In this document: positions 8,401-16,430 of the stretch, piece by piece
How the letters are laid out: each line of letters starts with the position of its first letter
Position numbering within the stretch: position 1 is the stretch's first letter
Source: Myxococcus fulvus
GTDB taxonomy: Bacteria > Myxococcota > Myxococcia > Myxococcales > Myxococcaceae
Length of the DNA: 64,000 nucleotides
Reading direction: 5' to 3'
Assembly: GCF_900111765.1 (NCBI RefSeq)
Contig: NZ_FOIB01000003.1
Location: forward strand, 62,001 to 126,000
Position numbers and translations under genes: made by a program
Notes under the pieces: generated by a model
The model's database searches: none
What the model was told of the DNA's origin: nothing
Seen by the model: only the letters and a program-made list of their open reading frames with translations

Positions 8401-9365
8401 GCCGCCGCCTCCTCGTCCCGAGGCCGCTCGAAGCCCAGCCACGCCAGGGCCCTGAGGATGCGCCGCTCCTGCGCCGCGCCCGTGCCCGCGCGCAGCCGCT
8501 CCTCGGCGGTGTGGAGGCCCACCTCATGGCCCTCCTCGAGCAGCCGGTGGGCCAGCGCCGCCACCTCCTCGCAGCGCCGCTCCAGCGCGTCGCCCTCCAG
8601 GCCCGGCTCGATGGACAGCATCCACGTGCGGCGCTCCTCGCGCTCTCGCTCCACGCGCAAGAGCTTCCCCATCGATGCGCTCTTGAGCCAGTGGATGCGG
8701 CGCGCGTCCTCGCCCTCGGCCAGCTCGCGCAGGCCCGTCACGTCGCCGCTGCCGTCGTTGCGGCGCGGGTTGCCCGCGTCACCCACCGGCCCGCGCTCGG
8801 CGTCGCCCGGGTCCATGCAGGCATAGCCGCGCTTGGGATAGACGAGCAGCAGGCCCTCGAGCGAGAGCACGCGCGTCTTGGCGAACAGCCCCAGGGGCCA
8901 CGTCGTCGTCACCTGCACGCCCGTCAGCCGCACCGGCCCGCGTCGGGGGGCGACCAGGTCCGCGCGGACGATGTGCTCCACGCCGGAGGGCAGGTAGCCC
9001 ACGCCGCCCGCGCCCGTCAGCGGCGAGTCCGCCTCCGCGAGCACCAGGGCGAAGGCCTGCCCCTGCTTGCGCGACACCGCCCAGCGGAAGGCGAAGGGCT
9101 CACCCGCGAAGGCCGCGTCCGTGCCCACCCGGCGCACCGAGAGGTCCCGGATGCACCGCTCCGACAGCACGCCAGACACCACCACCATGCTGAGCAGCAG
9201 GCCCAACAAGAGGTAGAGCAGGTTGTTGCCCGTGTTGAGCGCGCCCAGCCCCACGCCGAACGTCACCACCAGGTACGTGCGGCCGATGCGCGTCACCCGG
9301 AGGGTGCGCGGCGGGCGGAGCCTGGCGCGAAGCCGCGCCCAGCGCTGCTTCCACGTGGACTTCAC
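8397..9365 (-). CDS. DUF58 domain membrane protein
   Basis: 322 residues from GTG 9365, which overlaps the MoxR stop (GTGA, 4 bases). Two adjacent membrane helices near the N-terminus (YLVVTFGVGLGALNTG and NLLYLLLGLLLSMVVVSGVL) precede an extracytoplasmic beta domain. The DUF58 core motif is present as GDVTGLRELAEGEDARRIHW, with lysine and serine following. DUF58 proteins often carry a vWA-like fold and partner with MoxR AAA+ ATPases. The tight overlaps on both sides show translational coupling with moxR and the transglutaminase gene. Confidence 0.92.
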   Translation of the reverse strand: MKSTWKQRWARLRARLRPPRTLRVTRIGRTYLVVTFGVGLGALNTGNNLLYLLLGLLLSMVVVSGVLSERCIRDLSVRRVGTDAAFAGEPFAFRWAVSRKQGQAFALVLAEADSPLTGAGGVGYLPSGVEHIVRADLVAPRRGPVRLTGVQVTTTWPLGLFAKTRVLSLEGLLLVYPKRGYACMDPGDAERGPVGDAGNPRRNDGSGDVTGLRELAEGEDARRIHWLKSASMGKLLRVEREREERRTWMLSIEPGLEGDALERRCEEVAALAHRLLEEGHEVGLHTAEERLRAGTGAAQERRILRALAWLGFERPRDEEAAA

Positions 9366-10345
9366 CGCGGCGCCGGGACCTTTCGGACCAGCTCCTCCAA
9401 CAGGTGCGCCGCCTCGTCCCGCGCCGCCACGCCCTGCACGGCGCTGCGCAGCAGCACCCGGTGCGCCCAGCACGGCACCAGCACCGCCCGCACGTCCCCG
9501 GGCGTCACGAAGTCCCGGGCCTCCCACAGGGCCTGCGTGCGGGCCGCCGCGCCCAGCGCCAGCACCGCGCGCGTGGAGGCGCCTCGCTCGATGTCGCCGT
9601 GCTCACGCGTCGCCCGCGCCAGCCGCACCACGTACTCCGCCACGGACGCGTCCAGCCGCTGCTCCGCGGACAGCGCGCGCAGGGCCGCCAGCTCCTCGGG
9701 GCTGGAGACGCTCTTCACGGCCTCCAGGGGCGGCGTGCGGCCCCGGGTGGCGAGCAGCCGCGCCTCCACGTCGGCGGCGGGGTGCCCCAAGGACAGGCGC
9801 ACCATGAAGCGATCCAGCTGCGAGTCCGGCAGCGGATAGGTGCCGGAGAAGTCCACCGGGTTCTGCGTCGCGACCACCGTGAAGGGGGAGGGCAGGGCGT
9901 GCGTGCTGCCGTCGAGCGACACCTGGCCCTGCGCCATGGCCTCCAGCAGCGCGGACTGCGTGCGGGGCGGGGCGCGGTTGAGCTCGTCCGCGAGCACCAG
10001 CTGGCGGAAGAGGGGACCGGGACGGAACTGGAAGGTGGCCGTCTGCGCGTGGAAGACCTGGGCGCCGAGGATGTCGGCGGGCATCAGGTCCGCGGTGAAC
10101 TGCACGCGCGCGAAGCTCAGCCCACAGGCCCGGGCCAGGGCCTCCGCGAGCGTCGTCTTGCCGACACCCGGCACGTCCTCCAGCAACAGGTGCCCACCGG
10201 AGACCAGGCACGTCGTCACCAGGCGCGCCTGGGCTTCCTTGCCCTCGACGGCGCGCCCGAGCTCGGCGGCGATTCTCTCCATCGCCGGGCGCGCGGAGGC
10301 GGGGGACGGTACGTCGGCGGCGAGGACGCGGGCGGGCTGGGTCAT
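9362..10345 (-). CDS. MoxR-family AAA+ ATPase
   Basis: 327 residues from ATG 10345. Walker A is DVPGVGKTTLAEALA, Walker B is LVLADELNRA, sensor 1 lies in FTVVATQNPVDFSGTYPLPDSQLDRF, and an arginine-rich sensor 2 follows in the C-terminal lid. The length is typical of AAA_3 family MoxR proteins, which act as chaperone-like ATPases on partner proteins with vWA-type folds. The partners here are probably the DUF58 and transglutaminase proteins encoded just downstream, whose starts overlap. It is cytoplasmic, with no signal peptide. Confidence 0.94.
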   Translation of the reverse strand: MTQPARVLAADVPSPASARPAMERIAAELGRAVEGKEAQARLVTTCLVSGGHLLLEDVPGVGKTTLAEALARACGLSFARVQFTADLMPADILGAQVFHAQTATFQFRPGPLFRQLVLADELNRAPPRTQSALLEAMAQGQVSLDGSTHALPSPFTVVATQNPVDFSGTYPLPDSQLDRFMVRLSLGHPAADVEARLLATRGRTPPLEAVKSVSSPEELAALRALSAEQRLDASVAEYVVRLARATREHGDIERGASTRAVLALGAAARTQALWEARDFVTPGDVRAVLVPCWAHRVLLRSAVQGVAARDEAAHLLEELVRKVPAPR

Positions 10346-10394
10346 CCGCCGTCACTCTAGCCGACTCCCCCGGGGGCCGGCACCGCCAACTCCA

Positions 10395-10415
10395 GGGCGC
10401 CCTCCAGGAGCGCCC
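10395..10415 (-). terminator. Weak stem-loop after the STAS gene
   Basis: GGGCGC (10395-10400) pairs with GCGCCC (10410-10415) around a 9-nt loop, 18 nt past the STAS gene stop. No T-run follows on the minus strand, so it may only pause or separate the STAS transcript from the moxR operon. Confidence 0.3.
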
Positions 10416-10432
10416 GCCTGCTCGGCCTCCCG

Positions 10433-10753
10433 CTAGAGGGAGAGCACGTCCTCGGGCGTGTAGTACGGACGCTGCACCACCACGCCCGTCGTCACGCCGA
10501 AGTAACGGAACATCCGCTCGTGGTGCGACGCCAGCCCGCGCAGCTTCACCGAGTTCGCCAGGTTGCGCGTCAGCACTCCCACCGCGCTGTCCTTGAACTC
10601 CCGCAGGTGGGTGAAGTCCACCACCACGTCCTGGCCGTGCAACGTGTCCAGCGACGTCTGCACCTCCTGCGCCGTCTTACCGTCCAGTACCCCTTCCAGA
10701 CGCAGGGTGATGCGACCTGCGACGTCCTCACGGTGGATCTGCAAACCCGCCAT
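10433..10753 (-). CDS. STAS-like (anti-sigma factor antagonist type) protein
   Basis: 106 residues from ATG 10753, with GGGAGAG about 7 nt upstream. It begins MAGLQIHREDVAGRITLRLEGVLDG and shows the alternating strand/helix order of STAS domains (ITLRLEGVLDG, AQEVQTSLDTL, DVVVDFTHLREFKDSAVGVLTRNL). The conserved serine position of anti-anti-sigma factors corresponds to the Ser of FKDSAVG, so phospho-switching is possible. The rest diverges from SpoIIAA. No kinase or sigma gene is adjacent, so its partner is unknown. Confidence 0.7.
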   Translation of the reverse strand: MAGLQIHREDVAGRITLRLEGVLDGKTAQEVQTSLDTLHGQDVVVDFTHLREFKDSAVGVLTRNLANSVKLRGLASHHERMFRYFGVTTGVVVQRPYYTPEDVLSL

Positions 10754-10977
10754 TGCTGTGCTCTCCCAATCGATGCGTGTGCGCGCTGTGCCGAAGTCTC
10801 GGGCACGGCGGCAGGAGCACATTCCGGGCCAATGTCGCACCCGGAAAACCCATGGAATATCCACGGGGTGCACTGCCAGGCGCGAACACTGCCTGGAGAT
10901 GGGAAGGAATTTCAGCCACCGGGATGCAACATCTACACGACTGTCAGATGGCGGGCGTCGTGGCTGTCGCCTGGCGA

Positions 10978-11715
10978 TCAACCCTGCCGGTCAATCGTCT
11001 TCTGCTGATCTCGCAGGGTCAGCTCGCGCTCCTGCTGGGCCTTCAGCTTGCGGAACTCCTTCACCACCTTGGTGGGGTAGCCCGCCATGAACTTCGTGCG
11101 CGCCTCCTTCTTGGCGAGGATGCGCCGGGCCAGCCCCGGACCCGCGTTGTAGGCGACCAGCGCCTTCTCCACCGAGCCGAAGCGGTTGATGAGGTCCGCC
11201 AGGTAGGCCGTGCCCAGCGTCACGTTCGTCTCCGCGTCGAACAGGTTGGTGGAGCGGCCCAGCCGGAAGCCGGCCTTGTCCGCCAGCCACGTGCCCGTGT
11301 CCGGCATCACCTGCATCAGACCCATGGCGCCCACGTGGGACACCGCGTAGTTGTTGAAGGAGCTCTCGCAGCGGATGACCGCCACCACCAGCAGCGGGTC
11401 CACGTTGTTGCGCTGCGCCTCGCGGACGATGGCCACCGCCAGCCGACGCTGCTGGTGCACCGGCAGCCCCGACGCCTTCACCATCTCCACCACGCCCAGG
11501 CGCTCGGCCTGCGCGAACATCGCCTCATCCTCGTACTTCTCCAGCTTCGCCAGCGCCGCCTTCAGCTCCCGCTCCCGCTGCTCCAGCGAGGCGCGCAGGT
11601 ACATCATCTCCGCGGGCTCCCCCTGAGGCCCCGTGGGCACCTGCACCGGAAACGCGTACGCCCCCGCACTCAACAGCATCGCCGCCGCCGTCACCGCCAC
11701 CGTCCAGCCCCTCAT
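10978..11715 (-). CDS. Exported lytic transglycosylase (SLT domain)
   Basis: 245 residues. A signal peptide (MRGWTVAVTAAAMLLSAGAYAF) is followed by a short coiled-coil segment with LEQRERELKAALAKLEKYE. An SLT/goose-lysozyme-like domain starts near residue 90. The catalytic glutamate is in RCESSFNN, with the family motifs GLMQVMPDTG and AYNAGPG downstream. It should cleave the MurNAc-GlcNAc bond of peptidoglycan in the periplasm, forming 1,6-anhydro ends. The C-terminal tail is basic (KVVKEFRKLKAQQ). A sigma54-like promoter candidate lies about 82-96 nt upstream of the start. Confidence 0.92.
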   Translation of the reverse strand: MRGWTVAVTAAAMLLSAGAYAFPVQVPTGPQGEPAEMMYLRASLEQRERELKAALAKLEKYEDEAMFAQAERLGVVEMVKASGLPVHQQRRLAVAIVREAQRNNVDPLLVVAVIRCESSFNNYAVSHVGAMGLMQVMPDTGTWLADKAGFRLGRSTNLFDAETNVTLGTAYLADLINRFGSVEKALVAYNAGPGLARRILAKKEARTKFMAGYPTKVVKEFRKLKAQQERELTLRDQQKTIDRQG

Positions 11716-11796
11716 CCCACCCTCCCCGGCAACCCCATGCCCACAAGCCCACGAAAGTCGCGCTCATTCACCCGACTTCGACGAGGAGGCACCCAA

Positions 11797-11811
11797 GCAG
11801 GCGCCGTGCCA
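11797..11811 (-). promoter_or_regulatory. Candidate sigma54 (-24/-12) promoter for the lytic transglycosylase gene
   Basis: On the minus strand the sequence reads TGGCACGGCGCCTGC, with GG and GC separated by exactly 10 bases as sigma54 promoters require. It differs from the consensus TGGCAC-N5-TTGC at one T of TTGC. The predicted start is about 70 nt upstream of the ATG. Based on pattern only. Confidence 0.4.
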
Positions 11812-11949
11812 GGGCCAAAGGTGCCCCTTGCACGCGGGTATCTCCTTTAGATCTCTTGGAACACCGAGTTCCTGGTGGGTACGCCAGCTTCTCGGGCGTC
11901 GGAAAAAATGCCCGGACAGGGAACTTTGCTTCCTGTGAAAAGCACTGGG

Positions 11950-11978
11950 TTGCCGGTGGGCAACCGCGTTCCTAGTTT
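11950..11978 (+). promoter_or_regulatory. Candidate sigma70 promoter for 12017-12741
   Basis: TTGCCG (11950-11955) and TAGTTT (11973-11978) are separated by 17 bases. The -35 overlaps a perfect hairpin (11948-11965), which could double as an operator. It lies about 40 nt upstream of the GTG at 12017. Confidence 0.4.
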
Positions 11979-12016
11979 GGGCCGCTCCGGGATGGGGATA
12001 CGGGGGAGGTGCCGAC

Positions 12017-12175
12017 GTGTACTGGACCATGGGGATGATCCTGCTCGTGCTGTGGGGCACGGGCCTGACGGTGGGCTCCACGGAGGGCTACTGGGTCCAC
12101 CTGTTGCTGCTCTTCGCGTTGCTCACGTTCGTGTTGGGCGTGGTGGCGCGGGGCCGGAGGACGGCGGTGTCATGA
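12017..12175 (+). CDS. Small two-helix membrane protein, DUF5670-like
   Basis: 52 residues from GTG 12017 (ribosome binding site GGGGGAGG 8 nt upstream). It reads VYWTMGMILLVLWGTGLTVG, then STEGYWVHLLLLFALLTFVLG and a basic tail RGRRTAVS. Two short membrane helices joined by a Gly-containing turn match the tiny lmo0937/DUF5670 membrane proteins found widely in bacteria, often associated with stress; the function is unknown. The stop codon overlaps the next start (ATGA), so the two are translationally coupled. Confidence 0.75.
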   Translation: MYWTMGMILLVLWGTGLTVGSTEGYWVHLLLLFALLTFVLGVVARGRRTAVS

Positions 12176-12741
12176 GCGCGGTCCGAGGTCCCAGGGCCGA
12201 CGGGGTGGAGCTGCCCCGGGACACCGCGGGCTTCACCCGCCGCGAGTGTCCCAGCTGCATGCGCGCGTTCAAGACGCGCCCCGGCCCGCATGACGCCCGT
12301 GCGCTGCTGCACAAGCTGCAGGCCTTCTTCACGCTGGAGAACGCGCACGAGGGCGAGGAGGGGCTGCCGGTGTGGCGCTGCCCCTACTGCGGTCACCGCG
12401 CGGAGGCGGACGGCTTCCTCACGCCCGCCCAGCAGACGCATCTGGAGTCGGTGGCGCGGGCGTGGGCCAACCACGTCCGCTACGAGCAGCTGGCGCACGT
12501 CTCGCGCACGCTGTCACTCAACCCCCGGCCCACCTTCGTCGCCGTGGAGCCCGAGTCGATGCCGGGCCCCATGGACCCGGAGCCGGACGAGCTCTTGCGC
12601 GTGATTCCCATGCTCTGCTGCGGCGAGGACGTGAAGCTCCTGTGGGAGTGGGATCAGCTCATCTTCTGCCCCCGCTGCGGCGCCCGTCATGGCGGGCTGA
12701 GCGGCCGGCAGCAGATCCAGCTCGAGGTCATCCAGGAGTAG
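12172..12741 (+). CDS. Cytoplasmic protein with multiple zinc-ribbon-like Cys pairs
   Basis: 189 residues from ATG 12172, overlapping the upstream stop by four bases. Cysteine pairs are CPSC (about residue 25), CPYCGH (about 68), CC (about 147) and CPRCGARH (about 168), which suggests two zinc ribbons built from paired knuckles. The segment between is helical (AQQTHLESVARAWANHVRYEQL). There is no DNA-binding or enzyme motif I recognise. Coupling to the DUF5670-like gene suggests they are expressed together. Confidence 0.8.
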   Translation: MSAVRGPRADGVELPRDTAGFTRRECPSCMRAFKTRPGPHDARALLHKLQAFFTLENAHEGEEGLPVWRCPYCGHRAEADGFLTPAQQTHLESVARAWANHVRYEQLAHVSRTLSLNPRPTFVAVEPESMPGPMDPEPDELLRVIPMLCCGEDVKLLWEWDQLIFCPRCGARHGGLSGRQQIQLEVIQE

Positions 12742-12785
12742 GGCGGGGTGGACTCGGGCGCCGCCCGGCGGCAGGCTCGCGCGCC

Positions 12786-13871
12786 ATGAAGAGGTTCCCC
12801 TGGTGGGGGCTCCTGGCGGGCCTGCTGTTGAGCGCGCACGCCGCCTCCGCCCACGACGCAGACATCCTCTACACCCAGGTGCGCCGCACGCCGGACGCCC
12901 GCGCGTCCGAGGTCCGCCAGGTCCTCACGATGACGGCCGCGACGCTCGGGCGGTTGGTCCCGGCGGGCGTGGACGCGGACTCGGATGGCGCCCTGTCGCA
13001 GGCGGAGCTGGACGCGCGCCCCGACGCCCTCTCGAGCGGCGTGTGGGACGTGCTGCCGCTCACCGCGGGAGGCGAGCCTTGCGCACGCACGGCCCAGGCG
13101 GCGCGGGCGCGGCACACGTTCGTCGAGCTGACGGCTACCTTCACGTGTCCCGAGGGACGGCTGCGCCAGCGCTACGGGGTGCTGTCGGTGCTGCCCTCGG
13201 GCTACCGGGTCATCCTGGGCAGCGTGGGGGAGGGCGGGGCTCCGGGCGCGCTCTTCGCGGAGGCGGGCCAGCCCTCGCTCGACATCCCCGGCCCCGGGGA
13301 GGTGTCCTCGTCCGCCATCGGAGGTTTCCTCGGCTGGGTGGGGCTGGGCATGCGCCACATCTTCGAGGGCGTGGACCACCTGGTGTTCCTGCTGGCCGTG
13401 CTGCTGGTGGGCGGCGGGTTCAAGCGCGTGCTGCTGCTGGTGACGTCGTTCACCGTGGCGCACTCGCTGACCCTGGGGGCCACGGCGCTCGGCTGGGTGG
13501 TGCTGGATGGCGAGCGGGCGCGGTGGGTGGAGGCCGCCATCGCGCTGTCCATCATCTACGTCGCGGTGGAGAACCTGGTGCTGCGCGAGCACCGTCACCG
13601 CGCGCTCGTCACGTTCCTCTTCGGACTGGTGCACGGCTTCGGCTTCGCGAGCGTGCTGGCGGGCTATGGCCTGGGAGACTCCGTGGTGAAGGGGCTGCTC
13701 GGCTTCAACCTGGGCGTGGAGCTGGGCCAGGCGCTCGTGGTCGCCGTGCTGCTGCCGCCCTTGCGGATGCTCCAGCGCAGGCCGCGCGCGCACCTGGGGA
13801 CCGTCCGCGTGTTGTCCGTGGGCATCCTCGCGGCTGGTGGGTACTGGATGGTCCAGCGCGCACTCGGTTGA
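12786..13871 (+). CDS. HupE/UreJ-like membrane protein with periplasmic N-terminal domain
   Basis: 361 residues from ATG 12786. A signal peptide (LLAGLLLSAHAASAH) leads into a roughly 170-residue exported domain with an EF-hand-like loop (DADSDGALSQAELDA), where the Asp spacing suits calcium. The C-terminal half has six or so membrane helices and the HupE/UreJ_2 signature (GMRHIFEGVDHLVFLLAVLL, SFTVAHSLTLG, FGLVHGFGFASVL). His and Asp residues in these helices suggest metal (nickel or cobalt) handling, as proposed for HupE/UreJ, though this longer subfamily has no proven substrate. No urease or hydrogenase gene is nearby. Confidence 0.87.
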   Translation: MKRFPWWGLLAGLLLSAHAASAHDADILYTQVRRTPDARASEVRQVLTMTAATLGRLVPAGVDADSDGALSQAELDARPDALSSGVWDVLPLTAGGEPCARTAQAARARHTFVELTATFTCPEGRLRQRYGVLSVLPSGYRVILGSVGEGGAPGALFAEAGQPSLDIPGPGEVSSSAIGGFLGWVGLGMRHIFEGVDHLVFLLAVLLVGGGFKRVLLLVTSFTVAHSLTLGATALGWVVLDGERARWVEAAIALSIIYVAVENLVLREHRHRALVTFLFGLVHGFGFASVLAGYGLGDSVVKGLLGFNLGVELGQALVVAVLLPPLRMLQRRPRAHLGTVRVLSVGILAAGGYWMVQRALG

Positions 13872-13929
13872 ATCCCGAGGACGCCGTTCCTACGTTGGCC
13901 TCGAAGAGGGTAGGGATCGGGGGACGTAG

Positions 13930-14403
13930 ATGGGTGCGAGGCATACCCGGCTGGCCGCGGCACTGGCGGCCGCGTGGGAGGCGGAGGTCGTCTCCGCACG
14001 GCGGATGACGATGCTCGCCGAGCGAATCATGGATGCGCGCATGCGCGCGAGGCTGATGGTGCTGGCCGCCTTCTGCCGGGCGCATGCCTCCAGGTTGCTC
14101 GCGCGACTGGCGGCGCTGGGGCGGGGGCCGCTGCCGGTGCCTCCCGAGGAGATCATCCTGGACCCGGACACGCTGTTGGAGCTTCGGCGCGAGGGAGCCT
14201 TCGCCCGTGCGTCCGCCGCCCGCTACGAGGCCACCGCCGAGCTGGCGCGCCAGCAGGCGGACCTGTCCTCGGCCTGGGTCTGCGAGCTCAACCGCACCGA
14301 GGAGCAGGACCGCTCCCGGGAGCTGCTCACCATGGCGGAGGGCGCCCTGGCCGGCGCCACCATGGCGAGCCCCGCCCAGGCCGCCGCGCCCGCCGACTCC
14401 TGA
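13930..14403 (+). CDS. Alpha-helical protein of unknown function
   Basis: 157 residues, Ala/Arg/Glu-rich and almost entirely helical, with no signal peptide. The first 75 residues (WEAEVVSARRMTMLAERI, ARLMVLAAFCRAHASRLLARL) look like a helical hairpin. A Pro-rich turn (GPLPVPPEEIILDPD) separates it from a second hairpin with acidic and His-free faces. The shape resembles ferritin-like or DUF2383-type four-helix bundles, but I do not see the paired E/ExxH metal ligands, so no function is assigned. Confidence 0.75.
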   Translation: MGARHTRLAAALAAAWEAEVVSARRMTMLAERIMDARMRARLMVLAAFCRAHASRLLARLAALGRGPLPVPPEEIILDPDTLLELRREGAFARASAARYEATAELARQQADLSSAWVCELNRTEEQDRSRELLTMAEGALAGATMASPAQAAAPADS

Positions 14404-14468
14404 ATTCGAGCGCCGGGGGCGCGCTCTCCCGGTGACAGTCCGGGGGCCTTGGGCGTAGAAATCCGCCC

Positions 14469-15239
14469 ATGGCGAAGGAGAGCTACGACGACCTCATCTT
14501 CCAGCTGGGAGACCTGTCCCGCGACAGGCTCCCGGGCAAGCCGAACTGCCCCCGCTCCATGGACCGCGTCTACAAGGCGGAGGAGGCGGTGGTGGCGCGC
14601 CGCGAGGAGCTGGCCGGGTTCGAGCAGGAGATGAACGACGAGGATGCCGCCTACCAGGCCTTCCTCGACGAACAGGAGCAGGAGAAGGCCGGCCACCAGG
14701 CCATCGTCCGCAAGTGGAAGAAGGCGGTGGATGCCATCGACGGCAAGGTGAAGGACTTGCGCAAGACGCTCGCCAGCAAGCGCGCGGAGCTGCGCTACGC
14801 CGCCGACGCCCTCATCAAGATGGAGAAGAAGATCGAGGACATGGAGCTGACGCGGCAGGACCCCGCCCGCATCGACACCGCGCGCACCAACCTCAAGAAG
14901 AACCGCCTCACCCAGATGCGGCTCGGCCGGGAGGTCGAGGACCTGGAAGAGCGGCTGTCCACCGCCCTCACGCCGGAGCCCGGCCAGCCCGGCGCCCCCG
15001 GCATCCTGGCCCACAAGCGCCTGCTGGAGATGGAGGACGAGGCCGAGGCGCGCAAGGAGGAGCACGAGGCGCGCATGGTCGAAATCGACCAGTCCATCGC
15101 CACCCTGGAGGAACAGGTGAAGGCCGCCGAGGATTATCTGGACCAGGCGCTGTTCCTGCTCGGGGAGGACGTGTACGCTCAACGCATCGCTGATCCACAG
15201 CTGGCCGCGTTCTACCCCCGGCTCGATCGCGCGCAGTGA
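14469..15239 (+). CDS. Coiled-coil protein of unknown function
   Basis: 256 residues. From about residue 35 to 235 it is heptad-patterned and highly charged (EEAVVARREELAGFEQEMN, KVKDLRKTLASKRAELRY, IDQSIATLEEQVKAAEDYL). There is no signal peptide or membrane segment. A Pro/Gly-rich break (PEPGQPGAPG) splits the coil into two arms. It could be a structural or scaffolding protein. It ends 22 nt before the rplC promoter, which marks it as the end of its transcript. Confidence 0.8.
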   Translation: MAKESYDDLIFQLGDLSRDRLPGKPNCPRSMDRVYKAEEAVVARREELAGFEQEMNDEDAAYQAFLDEQEQEKAGHQAIVRKWKKAVDAIDGKVKDLRKTLASKRAELRYAADALIKMEKKIEDMELTRQDPARIDTARTNLKKNRLTQMRLGREVEDLEERLSTALTPEPGQPGAPGILAHKRLLEMEDEAEARKEEHEARMVEIDQSIATLEEQVKAAEDYLDQALFLLGEDVYAQRIADPQLAAFYPRLDRAQ

Positions 15240-15261
15240 GGGACCCTGGCTCCCGTAGTGC

Positions 15262-15289
15262 TTGACGTCAGGGGTATGTCTGCTACATT
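15262..15289 (+). promoter_or_regulatory. Strong sigma70 promoter for rplC
   Basis: TTGACG (15262-15267) and TACATT (15284-15289) are separated by 16 bases. This is the best housekeeping promoter match in the window. It gives a leader of about 90 nt before the GTG start of rplC. Confidence 0.7.
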
Positions 15290-15386
15290 GCGCCGCTTCC
15301 TGGGGACCGCAGTTGAGTTCGCGGGCCAGATCATTGATTTTATTGGGTTTTTCCGCGCCTACGCGCGCTGGCAGTGTGAGGACGAC

Positions 15387-16061
15387 GTGAAGGGTCTGAT
15401 TGGCAAGAAGATCGGAATGACCCAGGTGTTCACCGACGAGGGCAACCTCGTTCCCGTGACGGTCATCGACGTGAGCACCTGCCAGGTGGTGGGCAAGCGC
15501 ACTCCCGAGAAGGATCAGTACTCCGCGGTCACCCTGGGCTTTGGTGAGATCCGCGAGAAGATCCTGAACAAGTGCGAGCGGGGCTTCTTCAAGAAGAACA
15601 ACGCCCCCTACCGCCGGCACCTGAAGGAGTTCCGCGTCACGGTGGAGGAGGCGACCTCCTTCAACGTGGGCGACGCCGTCAAGGCGGACCTGTTCTCCAA
15701 GGGCCAGCTCGTGGACGTCACGGGCGTGACGAAGGGCCGCGGCTTCTCCGGCGTCATGCGCCGCTGGAGCTTCAAGGGTTCGCAGACGAAGACGCACGGT
15801 ACGCACGAGTACCAGCGTCACCCGGGCGCCATCGGTCAGCGTAAGACGCCGGGCCGCACCTACCCCAACAAGAAGATGCCGGGTCACTACGGCGTGGAGC
15901 AGGTCACCACGCAGAACCTGACCGTCGTCGACGTGGACCTGGAGAAGGGTCTCGTCCTGGTCAAGGGTGCCGTCCCGGGCCACAACAACGCCATCGTGTA
16001 CGTCCGCCCGAGCATCAAGGTGGCCATGCGCGAGCAGCACAAGGCCGCGCGCCGCGCCTGA
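15387..16061 (+). CDS. rplC: 50S ribosomal protein L3
   Basis: 224 residues from GTG 15387, which follows a TGAGGA ribosome binding site; the sequence begins VKGLIGKKIGMTQVFTDEG as in other L3 proteins. The L3 core is intact, including the loop with KGRGFSGVMRRW and the GxxxxPGRxxPNKKMPGHYG region (here GQRKTPGRTYPNKKMPGHYG), where a glutamine is normally methylated. L3 is an early-assembly 23S rRNA binding protein near the peptidyl transferase centre. Normally rplC sits in the S10 operon between rpsJ and rplD; here it stands alone, with its own promoter and terminator. Confidence 0.96.
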   Translation: MKGLIGKKIGMTQVFTDEGNLVPVTVIDVSTCQVVGKRTPEKDQYSAVTLGFGEIREKILNKCERGFFKKNNAPYRRHLKEFRVTVEEATSFNVGDAVKADLFSKGQLVDVTGVTKGRGFSGVMRRWSFKGSQTKTHGTHEYQRHPGAIGQRKTPGRTYPNKKMPGHYGVEQVTTQNLTVVDVDLEKGLVLVKGAVPGHNNAIVYVRPSIKVAMREQHKAARRA

Positions 16062-16430
16062 TCCGCTGTCCGAGCGGCTTCGCCTGAAGCCCTCATGACG
16101 CCCCGCCTCCGGGCCCGATTCGTCGGGCATCCGGGCGGGGCGTTCGCTTTTGGAGCCTTGGGTTTCCCCTCGGTGGGTGGGCACAGGTGTGTCCCGCCGT
16201 GGGAAACCTGGTGGACCGTCTTCCGTCCTCGGGGGCCGCTGGGCGCCCGGAAACGTTGAGAGGTGGTCGGCGCGGAGGCCTCGGGGTGAAAATAATTCCG
16301 CCCCCTGGGCTCCGTGGCTTGTCTGGCGTGGAAGCCGTGTGCACATGGATGCGCCATGAAGGGGCCTGGCCGTCGGTGACGCAGGCGCCCTGGCACACGT
16401 CGGCCCAACCCCTTGGGCCGGGCAGGAACC
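16062..16430. other. Intergenic region between rplC and the nfs locus
   Basis: 369 bp. It begins with the rplC terminator. Then an 8-bp inverted repeat, GGTTTCCC (16161-16168) with GGGAAACC (16201-16208), encloses a GGGCACA/TGTGTCCC partial stem. An AT-rich patch (GTGAAAATAATTCC near 16287-16300) stands out from the GC-rich surroundings, and a TGTGCACA palindrome lies at 16338-16345. These are candidates for developmental control of the nfs genes, but I cannot match them to a known factor. No gene is supported. Confidence 0.5.
16098..16150 (+). terminator. Rho-independent terminator of rplC
   Basis: ACGCCCCGCC (16098-16107) pairs with GGCGGGGCGT (16134-16143), with inner pairing GCCCGA/TCGGGC, followed by TCGCTTTTGG. 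A long GC stem ending in a short T-run. Confidence 0.8.

Larger units (their letters stand above)
11716..12016. other. Divergent intergenic region with promoter elements
   Basis: About 300 bp between the transglycosylase (minus) and the small membrane protein at 12017 (plus). It contains a sigma54-like element for the minus direction (11797-11811), a perfect 7-bp hairpin GGTTGCC-GGTG-GGCAACC at 11948-11965, a short GGAAC/GTTCC inverted repeat near 11860-11875, and a sigma70-like promoter for the plus direction (11950-11978). No gene is supported here. Confidence 0.6.

Noticed and set aside
6517..8826. Long plus-strand frame opposite the transglutaminase gene
   Set aside because: Same compositional signature of a shadow frame; the catalytic triad lies on the minus strand.
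16390..16406. Sigma54-like TGGCAC upstream of nfsA
   Set aside because: The GC of the -12 element would be one base too close (GG-N9-GC), so spacing does not fit.
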